Assembly: GCA_903813345.2 (NCBI GenBank)
Contig: CAIIXF020000001.1
Location: 16,821,915 to 16,885,914 of the forward strand
Reading direction: 5' to 3'
DNA length: 64,000 nt
DNA from: Owenia fusiformis
Taxonomy: Eukaryota > Annelida > Polychaeta > Sabellida > Oweniidae
Below are positions 35,701 to 43,685 of the stretch, piece after piece; position 1 is the first letter of the stretch, and each line of letters opens with the position of its first letter. The position numbers and the translations under genes are program-made. The notes beneath the pieces are model-generated. The model was not told the origin of the DNA. It made no database searches and saw only the letters and a program-made list of their open reading frames with translations.

Positions 35701-36357
35701 GATATGATATTATCACACATAACATGCTACAGTATTCCTATGACATGATATGATATTATCTAATATGATATGCTACATTAATGGGACTTGATATAAAGTC
35801 AAGTAATACTGATTTCTATGACATGATATGATATTATCTTACATGATATGGTACATTATTTCTATGACATGACATGATATTATCTAATACAATATGCTAC
35901 ATTAATGGGACTTGATATATACTGATTTCTATGACATGATATGATATTATCTAATATGATATGCTACATTAATGGGACTTGACATATAGTCTTGTGATAC
36001 TGATATGACATGATATGATATTATCTTACTTGATATGCTACATTAATGGGACTTGATATATATTTTTTAAAATGATACTGATTGCTATGGCATGATATTA
36101 TCGAATATGATATGCTACATTAATGGGACTTGATATACAGTCAAGTGATACTAATTTTATGATATGATATTATCTTACATGATATTCTACATTATTTTTA
36201 TGACATGATATGATATTATCTTACTTGATATAAGTTGAAAAGTTGTACATAAAATTGTTGCTTTCAAAGCACACTTATCATTCTGTTACTAGGCACCAAG
36301 TCCAAATTACGATATGATTTAGTGTGCAATGATGAAGCTTTACATGCTTATTTGATG
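14714..36357 (+). CDS. Gene A: charged low-complexity, probably nuclear protein, unrecognised (7-8 exons)
   Basis: Exons 14714-14735, 17180-17337, 18300-18456, 18757-20253, 20602-20693, 21299-21392 and 32400-32453, with a possible eighth at 36293-36357, join with perfectly matching phases into about 713 residues without a stop. I do not recognise the family. Seen: a basic N-terminus (MPPTKRKS, then SKRLRSLRDTL); a segment SPLTPKIGLSLLQRMANKM that looks like a short amphipathic motif after a proline-directed TP site; about 500 residues very rich in Asp, Glu, Asn, Lys and Ser without hydrophobic clusters (disordered); and a more ordered, helical C-terminal part with VYKKLKREVVKGLAEWHPD and ELARSKAL. 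There is no signal peptide or membrane segment. Composition and basic patches suggest a nuclear, chromatin- or kinetochore-type scaffold; this is inference. The 11-kb intron after 21392 contains the nested nuclease-helicase gene and two HINE-like repeats. The 3' end is unresolved and the gene could instead continue into the gene B exons. Confidence 0.7.
14736..17179. other. Gene A intron 1
   Basis: Contains the foldback repeat at 15538-16076 and CpG-bearing unique DNA at 15000-15180. No exon supported. Confidence 0.5.
15538..16076. repeat. Large inverted repeat (foldback), arms ~190 bp
   Basis: 15538-15735 is the reverse complement of 15890-16076 with modest divergence, enclosing about 155 bp. 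Both outer ends carry the palindrome GGACTATAGTCC. A third copy of one arm lies at 13960-14160. It sits in gene A intron 1 and would form a very long hairpin in the transcript. Confidence 0.8.
17180..17337 (+). CDS. Gene A coding exon 2
   Basis: Acceptor GTTTCAG, donor GTAAGT after CAT. It encodes about 52 residues, basic at first and then SPLTPKIGLSLLQRM. The reading frame is open upstream of an internal ATG at 17191, which could act as an alternative start if exon 1 is not used. Confidence 0.75.
18300..18456 (+). CDS. Gene A coding exon 3
   Basis: Acceptor GTTTTCAG, donor GTATTA. It encodes a Gln/Ser/His-rich stretch (ASQSQHSQDHTKH) with no recognised domain. Phase 0 in, phase 1 out. Confidence 0.75.
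18757..20253 (+). CDS. Gene A large exon 4, Asp/Glu/Asn-rich
   Basis: A 1497-nt exon with acceptor TTTGCAG and donor GTAAGG. Basic at its start (KSKTRRKPKQSHR, RKRRLSSKSRKS), it then turns into a long acidic, asparagine-rich region with many EMN, DDDN and NDE runs, and becomes Lys-rich again near the end (KSRQKSGKSKSN, KKKAKHSRRED). GAT/AAT-rich codon runs make it repeat-like, but the single 1.5-kb open frame bounded by good splice sites argues for a real exon. Confidence 0.85.
20602..20693 (+). CDS. Gene A coding exon 5
   Basis: A 92-nt exon with acceptor CTTGTAG and donor GTATGA, phase 1 to phase 0. Lys/Asp-rich, ending LENLTKIDSSM, the beginning of the helical C-terminal part. Confidence 0.75.
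21299..21392 (+). CDS. Gene A coding exon 6, helical segment
   Basis: A 94-nt exon with acceptor ATTGTAG and donor GTATGT. It encodes VYKKLKREVVKGLAEWHPD followed by VVAKELARSKAL, a predicted amphipathic helical pair and the least disordered part of the protein. Best target for a remote-homology search. Confidence 0.75.
21978..23267 (+). mobile_element. HINE/Helentron-like non-autonomous element, copy 1
   Basis: Starts A/TCCCATCGAACGAAG and ends CGTTGTTCTGG/T. After the 5' box comes a short CCGT/ACGT microsatellite, then a unique block (GGCAATAACTCAAATAC...), then about six ~135-bp core units each holding an inverted GGCGGCCATTTT / AAAATGGCCGCC pair, then GTTCGATGGGA (reverse complement of the 5' box), then a stem GC-ACGC/GCGT-GC and an 11-nt tail. 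This matches the plan of non-autonomous Helentrons (DINE-1, bivalve pearl/CvA). It lies in the gene A intron. Confidence 0.75.
24200..25361 (-). CDS. NERD-helicase coding exon 2 (SF1 helicase domain)
   Basis: 1162 nt from acceptor TTTACAG to stop TAA (24202-24200). It holds a Q-motif-like MTPEQLKLL, then the Walker A, DEGQD, RFKGLE and GCSRS motifs in order. At about 385 residues it is shorter than full UvrD, so the 1B/2B insertion domains are probably reduced. All ATPase motifs appear intact. Confidence 0.88.
24200..26594 (-). CDS. Nested gene: NERD nuclease-like domain fused to UvrD/Rep-type SF1 helicase (2 coding exons)
   Basis: Exons 26594-25834 and 25361-24200 (donor GTATGC, acceptor TTTACAG, phase 2) join into about 640 residues ending in TAA. 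N-terminal part: GDDAEH at 81-86, SGQSDFFII around Asp130, and CIQVKA at 141-146, the layout of a NERD PD-(D/E)XK nuclease, but with Gln143 where most members have Glu (Mrr-type enzymes also use QxK). C-terminal part: Walker A GPAGSGKT at 310-317, Walker B VFVDEGQDF with the DEGQD box at 411-415, a motif-V-like VDSVQRFKGLEDRVIIL near 575-591, and a motif-VI-like YLGCSRS near 610, the order of UvrD/Rep SF1 helicases. Expected role: ATP-driven translocation on DNA or RNA coupled to cleavage. The start is the ATG at 26594; the frame extends 9 codons upstream only to a TTG. The gene lies wholly within a gene A intron, on the opposite strand. Confidence 0.85.
25834..26594 (-). CDS. NERD-helicase coding exon 1 (NERD domain)
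   Basis: 761 nt from ATG to donor GTATGC. It encodes an acidic helical leader, a basic patch TKRRKF, the NERD-like core and a Lys/Glu-rich helical connector (VKDLKNQLDKDEKL). The open frame runs 34 nt beyond the donor before a stop, so the splice join is inferred; it is supported by matching phase and by joining a nuclease to a helicase, a known pairing. Confidence 0.82.
27572..27726. mobile_element. Palindromic short element
   Basis: GCATTATTACATGATG at the left is the reverse complement of CATCATGTAATAATGC at the right, with inner inverted GAGTGTGATATAT / ATATATCACACTC and GATATTTCGATAT. About 150 bp, in the gene A intron just upstream of the nested NERD-helicase gene. Confidence 0.7.
27863..27960 (-). 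promoter_or_regulatory. Putative non-coding first exon / promoter of the NERD-helicase gene
   Basis: On the minus strand a strong donor (GAG followed by GTAAGT, exon edge 27863) could splice to an acceptor TTTCAG whose exon edge is 26632, just before the start codon at 26594. The DNA around 27895-27940 is locally richer in CpG (GGCGCGTAAA on the plus strand). A short upstream ORF (MGILVL then stop) lies in this exon. Inference from splice signals only. Confidence 0.4.
29286..29830 (+). pseudogene. Degenerate Tc1/mariner-type transposase fragment
   Basis: A terminus-like TACAGGGTGACCCC begins at about 29285. Downstream, broken frames carry RFSDESH (first catalytic Asp, 29494-29496), a WAAISKHEIISPFWF segment, and a WF-stop-KDGATPH motif (second catalytic Asp near 29779), about 95 codons apart as expected for the superfamily. 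Frameshifts and in-frame stops make it inactive; the third catalytic region is not seen here. Confidence 0.75.
29941..30060 (+). repeat. Left part of a pogo/Tigger-like element (CTTGTTCAGAGGTTTTCCCT type)
   Basis: Begins TACAGTAAAACCTGCGAACA. It has partners at 31855-32058, which end in CAGGTTTTACTGTA, the inverted terminus. The two halves may be one element split by HINE-like copy 2 at 30290-31690. Confidence 0.5.
30290..31690 (+). mobile_element. HINE/Helentron-like element, copy 2
   Basis: Same architecture as the copy at 21978, with a longer microsatellite (30331-30399, CCGT and ACGT units) and about seven core units, one of which has an internal duplication near 31290-31310. Ends at CTGG followed by T. 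It lies in the same gene A intron, upstream of the nested minus-strand gene. Confidence 0.75.
31855..32058 (+). repeat. Right part of a pogo/Tigger-like element
   Basis: Has two copies of AGGTTTTCCCTACAGAGAGG and ends CAGGTTTTACTGTA. Pairs with the terminus at 29941. Confidence 0.5.
32083..32245 (+). repeat. Short interspersed repeat, TGTCACC type, copy 1
   Basis: Starts TATGTCACCAACACAAGTGG, with AGTCTCCAACTTTTTTATGG inside and a common end GTAACAAATGG ... TTTTGCATGTTAATGCCCTG. Shared with the copies at 53240, 56073 and 57582. Confidence 0.65.
32400..32453 (+). CDS. Gene A coding exon 7
   Basis: A 54-nt exon with a good acceptor (ATTTTTCAG) and donor GTAAGT. In phase with 21392 it encodes KMVKKLVRSNMSNEYKD, continuing the basic helix. 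It leaves in phase 1, which fits either 36293 or the gene B exon at 46090. Confidence 0.65.
33570..33830 (-). repeat. Diverged tandem repeat (GGTGGTGAAATGACATTGCT type)
   Basis: About twelve imperfect units of about 20-22 bp. They create a spurious His/Phe/Thr-rich reading frame on the minus strand. It adjoins the transposase relic. Confidence 0.8.
33862..34330 (-). pseudogene. Degenerate Tc1/mariner-type transposase fragment, opposite strand
   Basis: On the minus strand a WFQ-stop-DGAT motif (34313-34281) is followed by SPDLNPLDFHLLG (34240-34190) and VYKNKPHP, the block around the last two catalytic residues of Tc1/mariner/IS630-type transposases. The left edge at 33862 has the terminus TACAGGGTGACACC, close to that of the plus-strand relic at 29286. 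Inactive. Confidence 0.75.
34480..36235 (+). repeat. AT-rich satellite array, ~78-bp unit, about 20 copies
   Basis: The unit contains GATATGATATTATCTAATAT, GCTACATTAATGGGACTTG and AGTCAAATGATACTGATTTC. The left 300 bp are more diverged and shortened; units in the middle are well preserved, with some truncations. Almost no CpG and rich in GATAT palindromes. Located between gene A exon 7 and its possible exon 8. Confidence 0.92.
36293..36357 (+). CDS. Gene A possible exon 8
   Basis: A 65-nt open segment between acceptor TGTTACTAG and donor GTAAGG. Read in the phase left by 32453 it encodes TKSKLRYDLVCNDEALHAYL. It sits in the short unique gap between a satellite array and a LINE insertion. It leaves in phase 0; reading on into 46090 in that phase meets a stop within six codons, so if real it points to another downstream exon or to an alternative transcript. 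Confidence 0.4.
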
Positions 36358-36630
36358 GTAAGGCTCTGTATGGTAACTCTTGTCAGAATTGAATTATTCT
36401 ATTATATCCTTCACTATAATTATAGTAGTATGGTGAATGTATGTATCATTATAGTTATATTTTGTGTTTTATGGTTCATCTATGCAGAGAGATCTTGATC
36501 TGCATTGTATGCCCCTCCCATTCTTGCATGATGTGTGATACAGTATTTTCGCCTCCACTCACCACTTCCCACTCCCCACCCTCCAGCATGGTCAATTATA
36601 TCTTTGATCCTGGATAATATCAATACTGAT

Positions 36631-39450
36631 ATGCCAGGTCTCTGGAGCATATTGCCTTTTGCCAATGCTATGTTAGATGACATTTCTATATACGACCAAT
36701 GTGACAACTTTGTCTTCAATGCTAAAGATCTTAATAACATTGCAAACGACAAGGATGATATTAATCAATTAGACTCCCAATTAGAAACTAATATGAATTC
36801 ATGTAAATATCATGAAAACTTAATTAGTGTAAACAATGACCTTAGAAATTCATCAAATGATGAACTTACAGTTTTACATGTTAATGCAAGGAGCCTCAAT
36901 GCAAATAAATCAGCCTTATATGGCTTGATGGCACAATTTGAGAAAGACTTTTCGGTAATTGGTATTTCTGAAACTTGGCTTAATAGTAATATTGAATCAT
37001 TATCTAATCATTATAAATATGAATCCTTTTTTGACCACAGAGATACTAACGGTGGCGGTACTGCTTTGTTTGTCCGTAAAGGTTTAAACTGTAAAATTAG
37101 ACCAGACTTAAAATTAAATCACAATGATTGCAACTCCACAACTATTGAAATACTCAACCCCAATTCAAAAAACATCTTAGTGTCATGTATTTACAAACCA
37201 CCTGACGTTAATATCAACAATTTTAATGAGAAATTTGAAGAATTTCTTCGCTCTTTATGTTCTGAGGACAAATCAATCTATTTAATGGGTGATACTAATA
37301 TTGACTTGCTTAAGGTAGAACACCATAATCCGTCAAATGATTTTATCAACTTGTTATTTTCATATAGCTTATTTCCTTTGATCTTAACTACTAGAGTTAC
37401 ACCTCATTCAGCAACCTTAATTGACAACATCTTCACTAATGTTCCAAATATAAAATCAGCAGGTATACTAGTTCAATCAATTTCTGACCACCTACCCATT
37501 TTTGCCATTACAGAAAAAAATGTAAAATCAACTATGACTAAAGATATACACTACAGATTAATAAATGATAACTCTATAAGTAATTTCAAACGTAATGTAC
37601 GAATGATTGACTGGAGTGATGTTACTGAATGTCAAGATACTAATGAAGCTTATTCAATTTTCAATAACAAATTATCAATCCAATATGAACAGGCCTTCCC
37701 TATTAAATCCAAAAATGTCAAGCAATTTAAAAACAACGGTAAACCTTGGCTCACATCTGGCATAATAACTTCTTGTAAGACAAAAAATAAACTTTACCTA
37801 AAATATCTTAAAAACTCAACGCAGGAAAATAATCAAATTTATAAAAATTATAAGAATAGATTGAAACATATTATGAGAATTGCTGAAAGAAAATATTATC
37901 AATCTAGGTTCTCAGAAGTATCATCTAATATTAAAAAAACTTGGGAAATTTTGAACGAAATTATGCAAAGAAAAAAGAAAAATTACAAGCCTCTACCTAC
38001 CTCATTTACAGAAAATAATAAAACAATAACAGGTAAGAAAAATATAGCCAACGGATTCAACAACTTTTTTTCAAATGTAGGGCTTAATTGTGCAAAAAAT
38101 GTAGGACAATCCAACTATTCACCTGATACTTTTTTGAATAAAATGAATAGAGTAAATAATTCCATATTTCTTACTCCAGCCAATCATACAGAAATTGTTA
38201 AAATTATCACGCAGCTATCTGACTCAGCAGCTGGGCCAGATAATTTTAAACCTATTGTTATAAAGGAATGCAGTGAATTTCTAGGCTTTCCAATTATGCA
38301 TGTTATTAACCTATCATTTTCATCTGGAGTATTTCCAGATAAACTTAAATTCGCAAAAGTAATTCCAATCCACAAAAAAGACAGAACAGATGTATTTAAC
38401 CATTATAGACCTATCTCTCTCTTATCAGTCTTTTCAAAAATCTTTGAGAAATGTATATATATTCGAACTTTTGATTTCCTTGAAAAACAAAATGTATTTT
38501 ATGCCCACCAATACGGATTTAAGAAAAATCACTCAACTTTCATGGCACTTTTAAAATTTGTTGAAACCGTACGACTTGCTATTGATAAAAAGAAACTTTG
38601 TTTAGGAATTATGTGTGACCTTTCAAAAGCGTTTGATACTTTAAACCATACTATTCTTTTGAAAAAACTAGATCACTTTGGCATAAGAGGTACTGCTCTC
38701 AAATGGTTCCAAAGTTATCTCTCAGATCGATCTCAAATTGTAGAAATTGATGATACAACCTCAGATATAGCCAATTTTACCTGTGGAGTGCCTCAAGGCA
38801 CAATACTGGGCCCATTACTTTTTATTATTTACATTAACGATATCTACAAATGTTCAGAGAAAGCAGAAATGTTCCTTTACGCAGATGACACAAATATTCT
38901 CTTTTCTGGTGATAATCTTGATGAAATCAATTCTACTGCAAATAAAGAGCTATCGATTATTAATGAATGGTTTAAATGCAACAAACTCGCTCTCAATCCA
39001 AACAAAACCAACTTCATTATTTTCAAAACTGCTCAAAAAGAAATAGATTACAGCAAAGTCAATCTCACAATGAATAACGTCCCACTTGAAAGAAAATCAG
39101 TTTGTAATTTCCTCGGAACACTTATTGATGAACATTTATCATGGAAAGCCCACATTAACTATGTTGAAACGAAGATTTCAAAGACTTTGGGAGTTATTCA
39201 CAGAGTCAAACACCTTTTAGACAAAAAGAGTTTAAAACATATTTATTATTCCTTAATTTATTCATATTTAAACTATAACCTTATTGTGTGGGGGAACGTT
39301 CCCCCATCTTCTCTAAATAAAATTCACCGTTTGCAAAAACAATTTATAAGAATATACGATACAAATTGTAAATTAAGAGATCACACAGCACCATTCTTCA
39401 AAAATGCTAACATTCTTAATATATTTCAATTTTTAAAGTCAGTATCCTGA
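36631..39450 (+). CDS. LINE ORF2-type protein: AP endonuclease plus reverse transcriptase (Jockey/CR1-like group)
   Basis: A single long frame; ATG at 36631 is the first in-frame ATG (the frame reaches back to 36535 only with a GTG). N-terminal apurinic-endonuclease-like (EEP) domain with HVNARSL, IGISETWL, GGGTALFV, MGDTNID and a C-terminal SDHLPIFAI. Reverse transcriptase with CDLSKAFDTL, GVPQGTILGPLLF and the catalytic YADDT at about 38878-38892. The order EEP then RT, without RNase H or a visible ORF1, fits the CR1/Jockey clades. The frame stops at 39450, but the usual C-terminal segment continues in another frame to a TGA at 39714-39716, so this copy carries a 3' frame disruption and is probably inactive or only recently decayed. 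The rest of the ORF is intact. Confidence 0.9.
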   Translation: MPGLWSILPFANAMLDDISIYDQCDNFVFNAKDLNNIANDKDDINQLDSQLETNMNSCKYHENLISVNNDLRNSSNDELTVLHVNARSLNANKSALYGLMAQFEKDFSVIGISETWLNSNIESLSNHYKYESFFDHRDTNGGGTALFVRKGLNCKIRPDLKLNHNDCNSTTIEILNPNSKNILVSCIYKPPDVNINNFNEKFEEFLRSLCSEDKSIYLMGDTNIDLLKVEHHNPSNDFINLLFSYSLFPLILTTRVTPHSATLIDNIFTNVPNIKSAGILVQSISDHLPIFAITEKNVKSTMTKDIHYRLINDNSISNFKRNVRMIDWSDVTECQDTNEAYSIFNNKLSIQYEQAFPIKSKNVKQFKNNGKPWLTSGIITSCKTKNKLYLKYLKNSTQENNQIYKNYKNRLKHIMRIAERKYYQSRFSEVSSNIKKTWEILNEIMQRKKKNYKPLPTSFTENNKTITGKKNIANGFNNFFSNVGLNCAKNVGQSNYSPDTFLNKMNRVNNSIFLTPANHTEIVKIITQLSDSAAGPDNFKPIVIKECSEFLGFPIMHVINLSFSSGVFPDKLKFAKVIPIHKKDRTDVFNHYRPISLLSVFSKIFEKCIYIRTFDFLEKQNVFYAHQYGFKKNHSTFMALLKFVETVRLAIDKKKLCLGIMCDLSKAFDTLNHTILLKKLDHFGIRGTALKWFQSYLSDRSQIVEIDDTTSDIANFTCGVPQGTILGPLLFIIYINDIYKCSEKAEMFLYADDTNILFSGDNLDEINSTANKELSIINEWFKCNKLALNPNKTNFIIFKTAQKEIDYSKVNLTMNNVPLERKSVCNFLGTLIDEHLSWKAHINYVETKISKTLGVIHRVKHLLDKKSLKHIYYSLIYSYLNYNLIVWGNVPPSSLNKIHRLQKQFIRIYDTNCKLRDHTAPFFKNANILNIFQFLKSVS

Positions 39451-39716
39451 CATATCTTTTCAAATGTATCAAAGGCACTGACCCAACATCCAAAAACCAA
39501 TTCAGTTATTACTTCACTCCAAACAATATTATTCATAGACATGAGACTAGACAACAATTCAAACTCAGATCAGCAACTTTTAGAACAAACATTGGCAAAT
39601 ATTCCATCAGTAAGCAGGGACCAGATTTATGGAATATATTACCTGATGAAGTTACTAAGTGCAACTCTATACCTCTTTTCAAGAAAAAGATCAAGTCATT
39701 TTTGATCAATCAATGA
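39451..39716 (+). pseudogene. Frame-shifted C-terminal remainder of the LINE ORF
   Basis: Downstream of the stop at 39450 a different frame encodes the familiar LINE C-terminal pattern (motifs YLFKCIKG, HETRQQFKLRS, GPDLWNILPDE, FKKKIKSFL) up to TGA 39714. This locates the damage close to 39440-39455. Confidence 0.75.
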
Positions 39717-40208
39717 CAAAAATCTCCAATTAGCTATTCACTTATGCTGTCTACCTAGTAGCTATTGTTATCGTTCTTTCTTTTTCTGCTCATTGTTTTT
39801 ATTCCATCATCTAATTGGCAAAGCCAACATATATCATCGCCTATCATTTTTCAAAGCACTTAACCTTATTCGAATATACTGCTCAGAGACTGTAACTGGC
39901 AACCCAGTTTACTTTCCATATTGTTAAGACCATGCTGACGGGTGGGGGATGGGGGTGGGGAGTGCGAGGCTGGAGATACATAATTTACACAACACTGCTT
40001 GTCATGTTCATCTTCTCTGTGCGGATAATATGCCCATTAGGGTGTCATCCGCCTTATCTGTATGTTTCGCCAGATGTTTGAAAATAAATAAATGAAATGA
40101 AATGAAATGAAATGAGGCATTGTATCAGACTCATTGGAAATTCCATGCACATAACTTGAACAAAGAAGCTGGGTACTATGAGTTTGTGTACATGTACTTT
40201 CGTTATTA

Positions 40209-41417
40209 TCCCATCGAACGAAGTTCGGAGGGATATAGGGAACGCCTCCGTCCATCCATCTGTCCGTCCGTCCGTCTGTCCGTCCGTCCGTCCGTACGTA
40301 CGTCCGTCCGTCCGTCCGGGCAATAACTCAAATACCGTTGGCCCAATTTTGTTCATATTTTGTACACATATACCCTATGGAGGTAGAAGTTCTGCACGAA
40401 AGCCGATTTTCAAAATGGCTGCTCATTTCAAAATGGCAGCCATTTTAGTGCCGAATTTACAGTAATTTAGGTGCAATATGTAAAACTGTAATAGCAATAT
40501 GTTTTAGATGTAAAAAAATTATATAGGACATTAATAAAGCTAGAAATGTAGATATTAAAGAAGCACATGGCAGCCATCTTGAAAAATGGCGGCCTTTACT
40601 CGTTATTTTACGATTTTTGCTGTAACTTGAAAAGTAGTGGAGCGATTTTGTTTATATTTGGTATGTGAATACTATAAACATTGCACACTGTCTAAAGACA
40701 CTTTTGGTAGAAGGCGGCCATTTTAAAAAATGGCCACCATTTTGAAAAATGGCCGCCATTTTAACCTATTTTGCTATAACTCGAAAAGTAGTGAAGCGAT
40801 TTTGTTCATATTTGGCATGTGAATACTATAAGCATGGCACACTGTCTAATGACACTTTTGGTAGAAGGGGTCATTTTTCAAAATGGCCACCATTTTAACG
40901 TATTTTACTATAACTCGAAAAGCAGTGGAAAGATTTTGTTCATATTTGGTATGTGAATACTAAAAGCATGACACACTGTCCTATGACACTTTTAGTAGAA
41001 GGTGGCCATTTTGAAAAAAATTTTGAAAAATGGCCACCATTTTAACGTATTTTATAATAATTCGAAAAGTAGTGAAGCAATTTTGTTCATATTTGGTATG
41101 TGAATACTATAAGCATGGCACACTGTCGAATGACACTTTTGGTAGAAGGCGGCCATTTTTCAAAATGGCCACCATTTTTCAAAATGGCCACCATTTTTCA
41201 AAATGGCCGCCATTTTAACATATTTTACTATAACTCGAAAAGTAGTGGAGCGATTTTGTTCATATTTGGTATGTGGCAAATGGTCTAATGACACTTTTGG
41301 TAGAAGGTGGCCATTTTGAAAAATGCCTGCCATTTTTGCTATATACTTTGTTTGTAAAAATGCCATCCATGGCTGTTCGATGGGATTCGCTACGCTTTGG
41401 CGTTGCCGTTGTTCTGT
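40209..41417 (+). mobile_element. HINE/Helentron-like element, copy 3
   Basis: Same plan as the other copies. The terminal CTGG is altered (CTGT), the last core units are rearranged, and the GGCCACCATTTTTCAAAAT unit is triplicated at about 41150-41210. Starts 90 bp after the tail of the LINE. Confidence 0.7.
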
Positions 41418-42650
41418 TTTTTTCATAAAGTTAACCTGCACTCTAAATTCACAAATTACAAAATTGGCAGCCCTACCCCAAAGATTGGTGCCTGTGTGGG
41501 TAATAAAGCATTTCAAATCTATCACATTGACGTACCCTTTCTCAACCAATCAGCGAAGTGGAAGGAATGCGTGCTAAATACGTGCTCATTAACTATGCGG
41601 TGATGTCTTATGAAATGACCATATAGAAAGTAATCTGTATTTCGATGACGAACTCTGATTGGCTTGGTGAGTTCAGAGATTTATTGTTAACTGAAAGAGT
41701 GAAGACGAAGCTCTCTTTTAAGAAGTGAAGTTGAACGAAGGGTATAATATGTGTAATTGTTTTATGTAAAAAAAATAATTGATAACCTATTGAAGATTTA
41801 ATATGTTGTAATATGTACAAATATAGTAACATTGAAAGGGGGGCACCGTTTCTTAAGCCTTAACAGGTATGTCATGGAATGATGAGAGTAAAAAATATTG
41901 AAAATCGAAACATACTCTCAACTCTAAATACTGTGCCTAGACAACATCATATAAGTCTGTCATTCTCGTAAAGAAAATGTAAAATATTTAAATACCTATT
42001 ATATGAAGCACCTTGTAATATACTCTATAATTTTGTATTTTATTAATTTATATTAATATTTTATTGTATTTATATTGAATTGTTTCCATATGACACACCT
42101 GGTGTCAATTTTAGGCTCTAACTGCACAAGAAAGCAGCAGGTTTTCAATCAGATGGTGTCATATTGTTAGGAAATGATTTATCTTTAAAATGATATATAA
42201 TACATTGCATGGTGTAGCGTTATATCATAATTATGATATTCATCCTTAAACTTGGGTATTGTTTCTTTGCCCGCCCTGTATATGAATTATTATTGCAGTT
42301 ACAGTATTTTCCATATGAGCACAAGGGTTACATCATGTGCATGTGTATGAACATTTCATCTGTTTCTAACTTCTTACTTTATGAAGAGATTTGAAGGAAA
42401 TGTAAATCATGATATTTATTTGGTATATCCCATGAATGTAATCTTTTAAATCATGTTACCTCTATCAAGCAATATTTCAGTTTTGGGTTTCTTTTTTAAG
42501 TTTTTATTTCTCAATTTCCATGGCTTAGGAATGCACTTTGTAATTCTTCATCTTTTTCATTTTTCTTTAGTAGGCTCAAAATCAGAACATAAATCAATTT
42601 TGAATTTACAATTTCAAATAGATTGCCACTCTTTTTATTATCCCATCGAA
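41418..42650. other. Unique-looking DNA between two HINE-like elements
   Basis: Contains an end of the repeat also seen at 46268-46965 (41600-41730). The rest is AT-rich without a supported gene. A gene A terminal exon could hide here, but I cannot identify one. Confidence 0.4.
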
Positions 42651-43685
42651 CGAAGTTCGGAGGGATATAGGGAACGCCTCCGTCCGTCCGTCCGTCCGTC
42701 CGTACATACGTCCGTCCGTCCGTCCGTCCGTCTGTCCGTCCGTCCGGGCAATAACTCAAATACTGTTGGCCCGATTTTGTTCATATTTTGTACACATATA
42801 CTCTATGGGGGTAGAAGTTCTGCTCGAAAGCCGATTTTCAAAATGGCCACTCATTTCAAAATGGCGGCCATTTTAGTGCCGATTTTACAGTAATTTAGGT
42901 GTAATATGTAAAACTGTAATAGCAATATGTTTTAAATGTAAAAAAATTATAAAGGACATTAATAATGCTTCAAATGTAGATATTAAAGAAGCACATGGCA
43001 GCCATCTTGAAAAATGGCGGCCTTTACTCGTCATTTTACGATTTTTGCTATAACTCAAAAAATAGTGGAGCGATTTTGTTCATATTTGGTATGTGAATAC
43101 TATAAGCATTGCACACTGTCTAAAGACACTTTTGGTAGAAGGCGGCCATTTTGAAAAAAATTTTGAAAAATGGCCGCCATTTTAATGTATTTTACTATAA
43201 CTCGAAAAGTAGTGGAGTGACTTTGTTCATATTTGGTATGTGAATACTATAAGCAAGGCACACTGTCTATTTCTAATGACACTTTTGGTAGACAGTGGCC
43301 ATTTTGAAAAATGGCCGCTATTTCAACGTATTTTACTATAACTCGAAAAGTAGTGGAGCGATTTTGTTCATATTTGATATGTGAATACTTTAAGCATGGC
43401 ACATTGTCTAATAAAACTTTGGGGCGTAGTTGGCCATTTTGAAAAATGGCCACCATTTTTATGTGTGCTATTTTACAAGTATGTGTGCGATTTTTCAAAA
43501 ATTTTAGAGGTGGCTACTTAAAAGCATATTATTTCTTCTGATGACAACTTGGCTAGTGAGCAATCATTTTGAAAATGGTGGCCTTTCTGGTGTGTTCTTT
43601 TATGATATTTGCTATTCGTTTGTAAAAATGCCAGCCATTTCTGTTCGATGGGATTCGCTACGCTTTGGCGTTGCCGTTGTTCTGG
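42651..43685 (+). mobile_element. HINE/Helentron-like element, copy 4
   Basis: The shortest copy, with about four core units. Both termini are complete (TCCCATCGAAC box, 3' subterminal GTTCGATGGGA, CTGG end). Confidence 0.75.

Larger units (their letters stand above)
36460..40117 (+). mobile_element. Non-LTR retrotransposon (CR1/Jockey-like), near full length
   Basis: Holds the EEP-RT ORF and a 3'UTR of about 400 bp with a G-rich patch (39940-39965). It ends in a short tandem tail of AAATG units at 40090-40115, typical of CR1/L2-type elements that end in a microsatellite rather than poly(A). The 5' edge is approximate. It has inserted next to a possible exon of gene A and is followed after 90 bp by a HINE-like element. 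Confidence 0.8.

Noticed and set aside
36535-36630. Upstream extension of the LINE ORF
   Set aside because: The extension has no ATG, only a GTG at the open-frame edge; the first ATG is at 36631.
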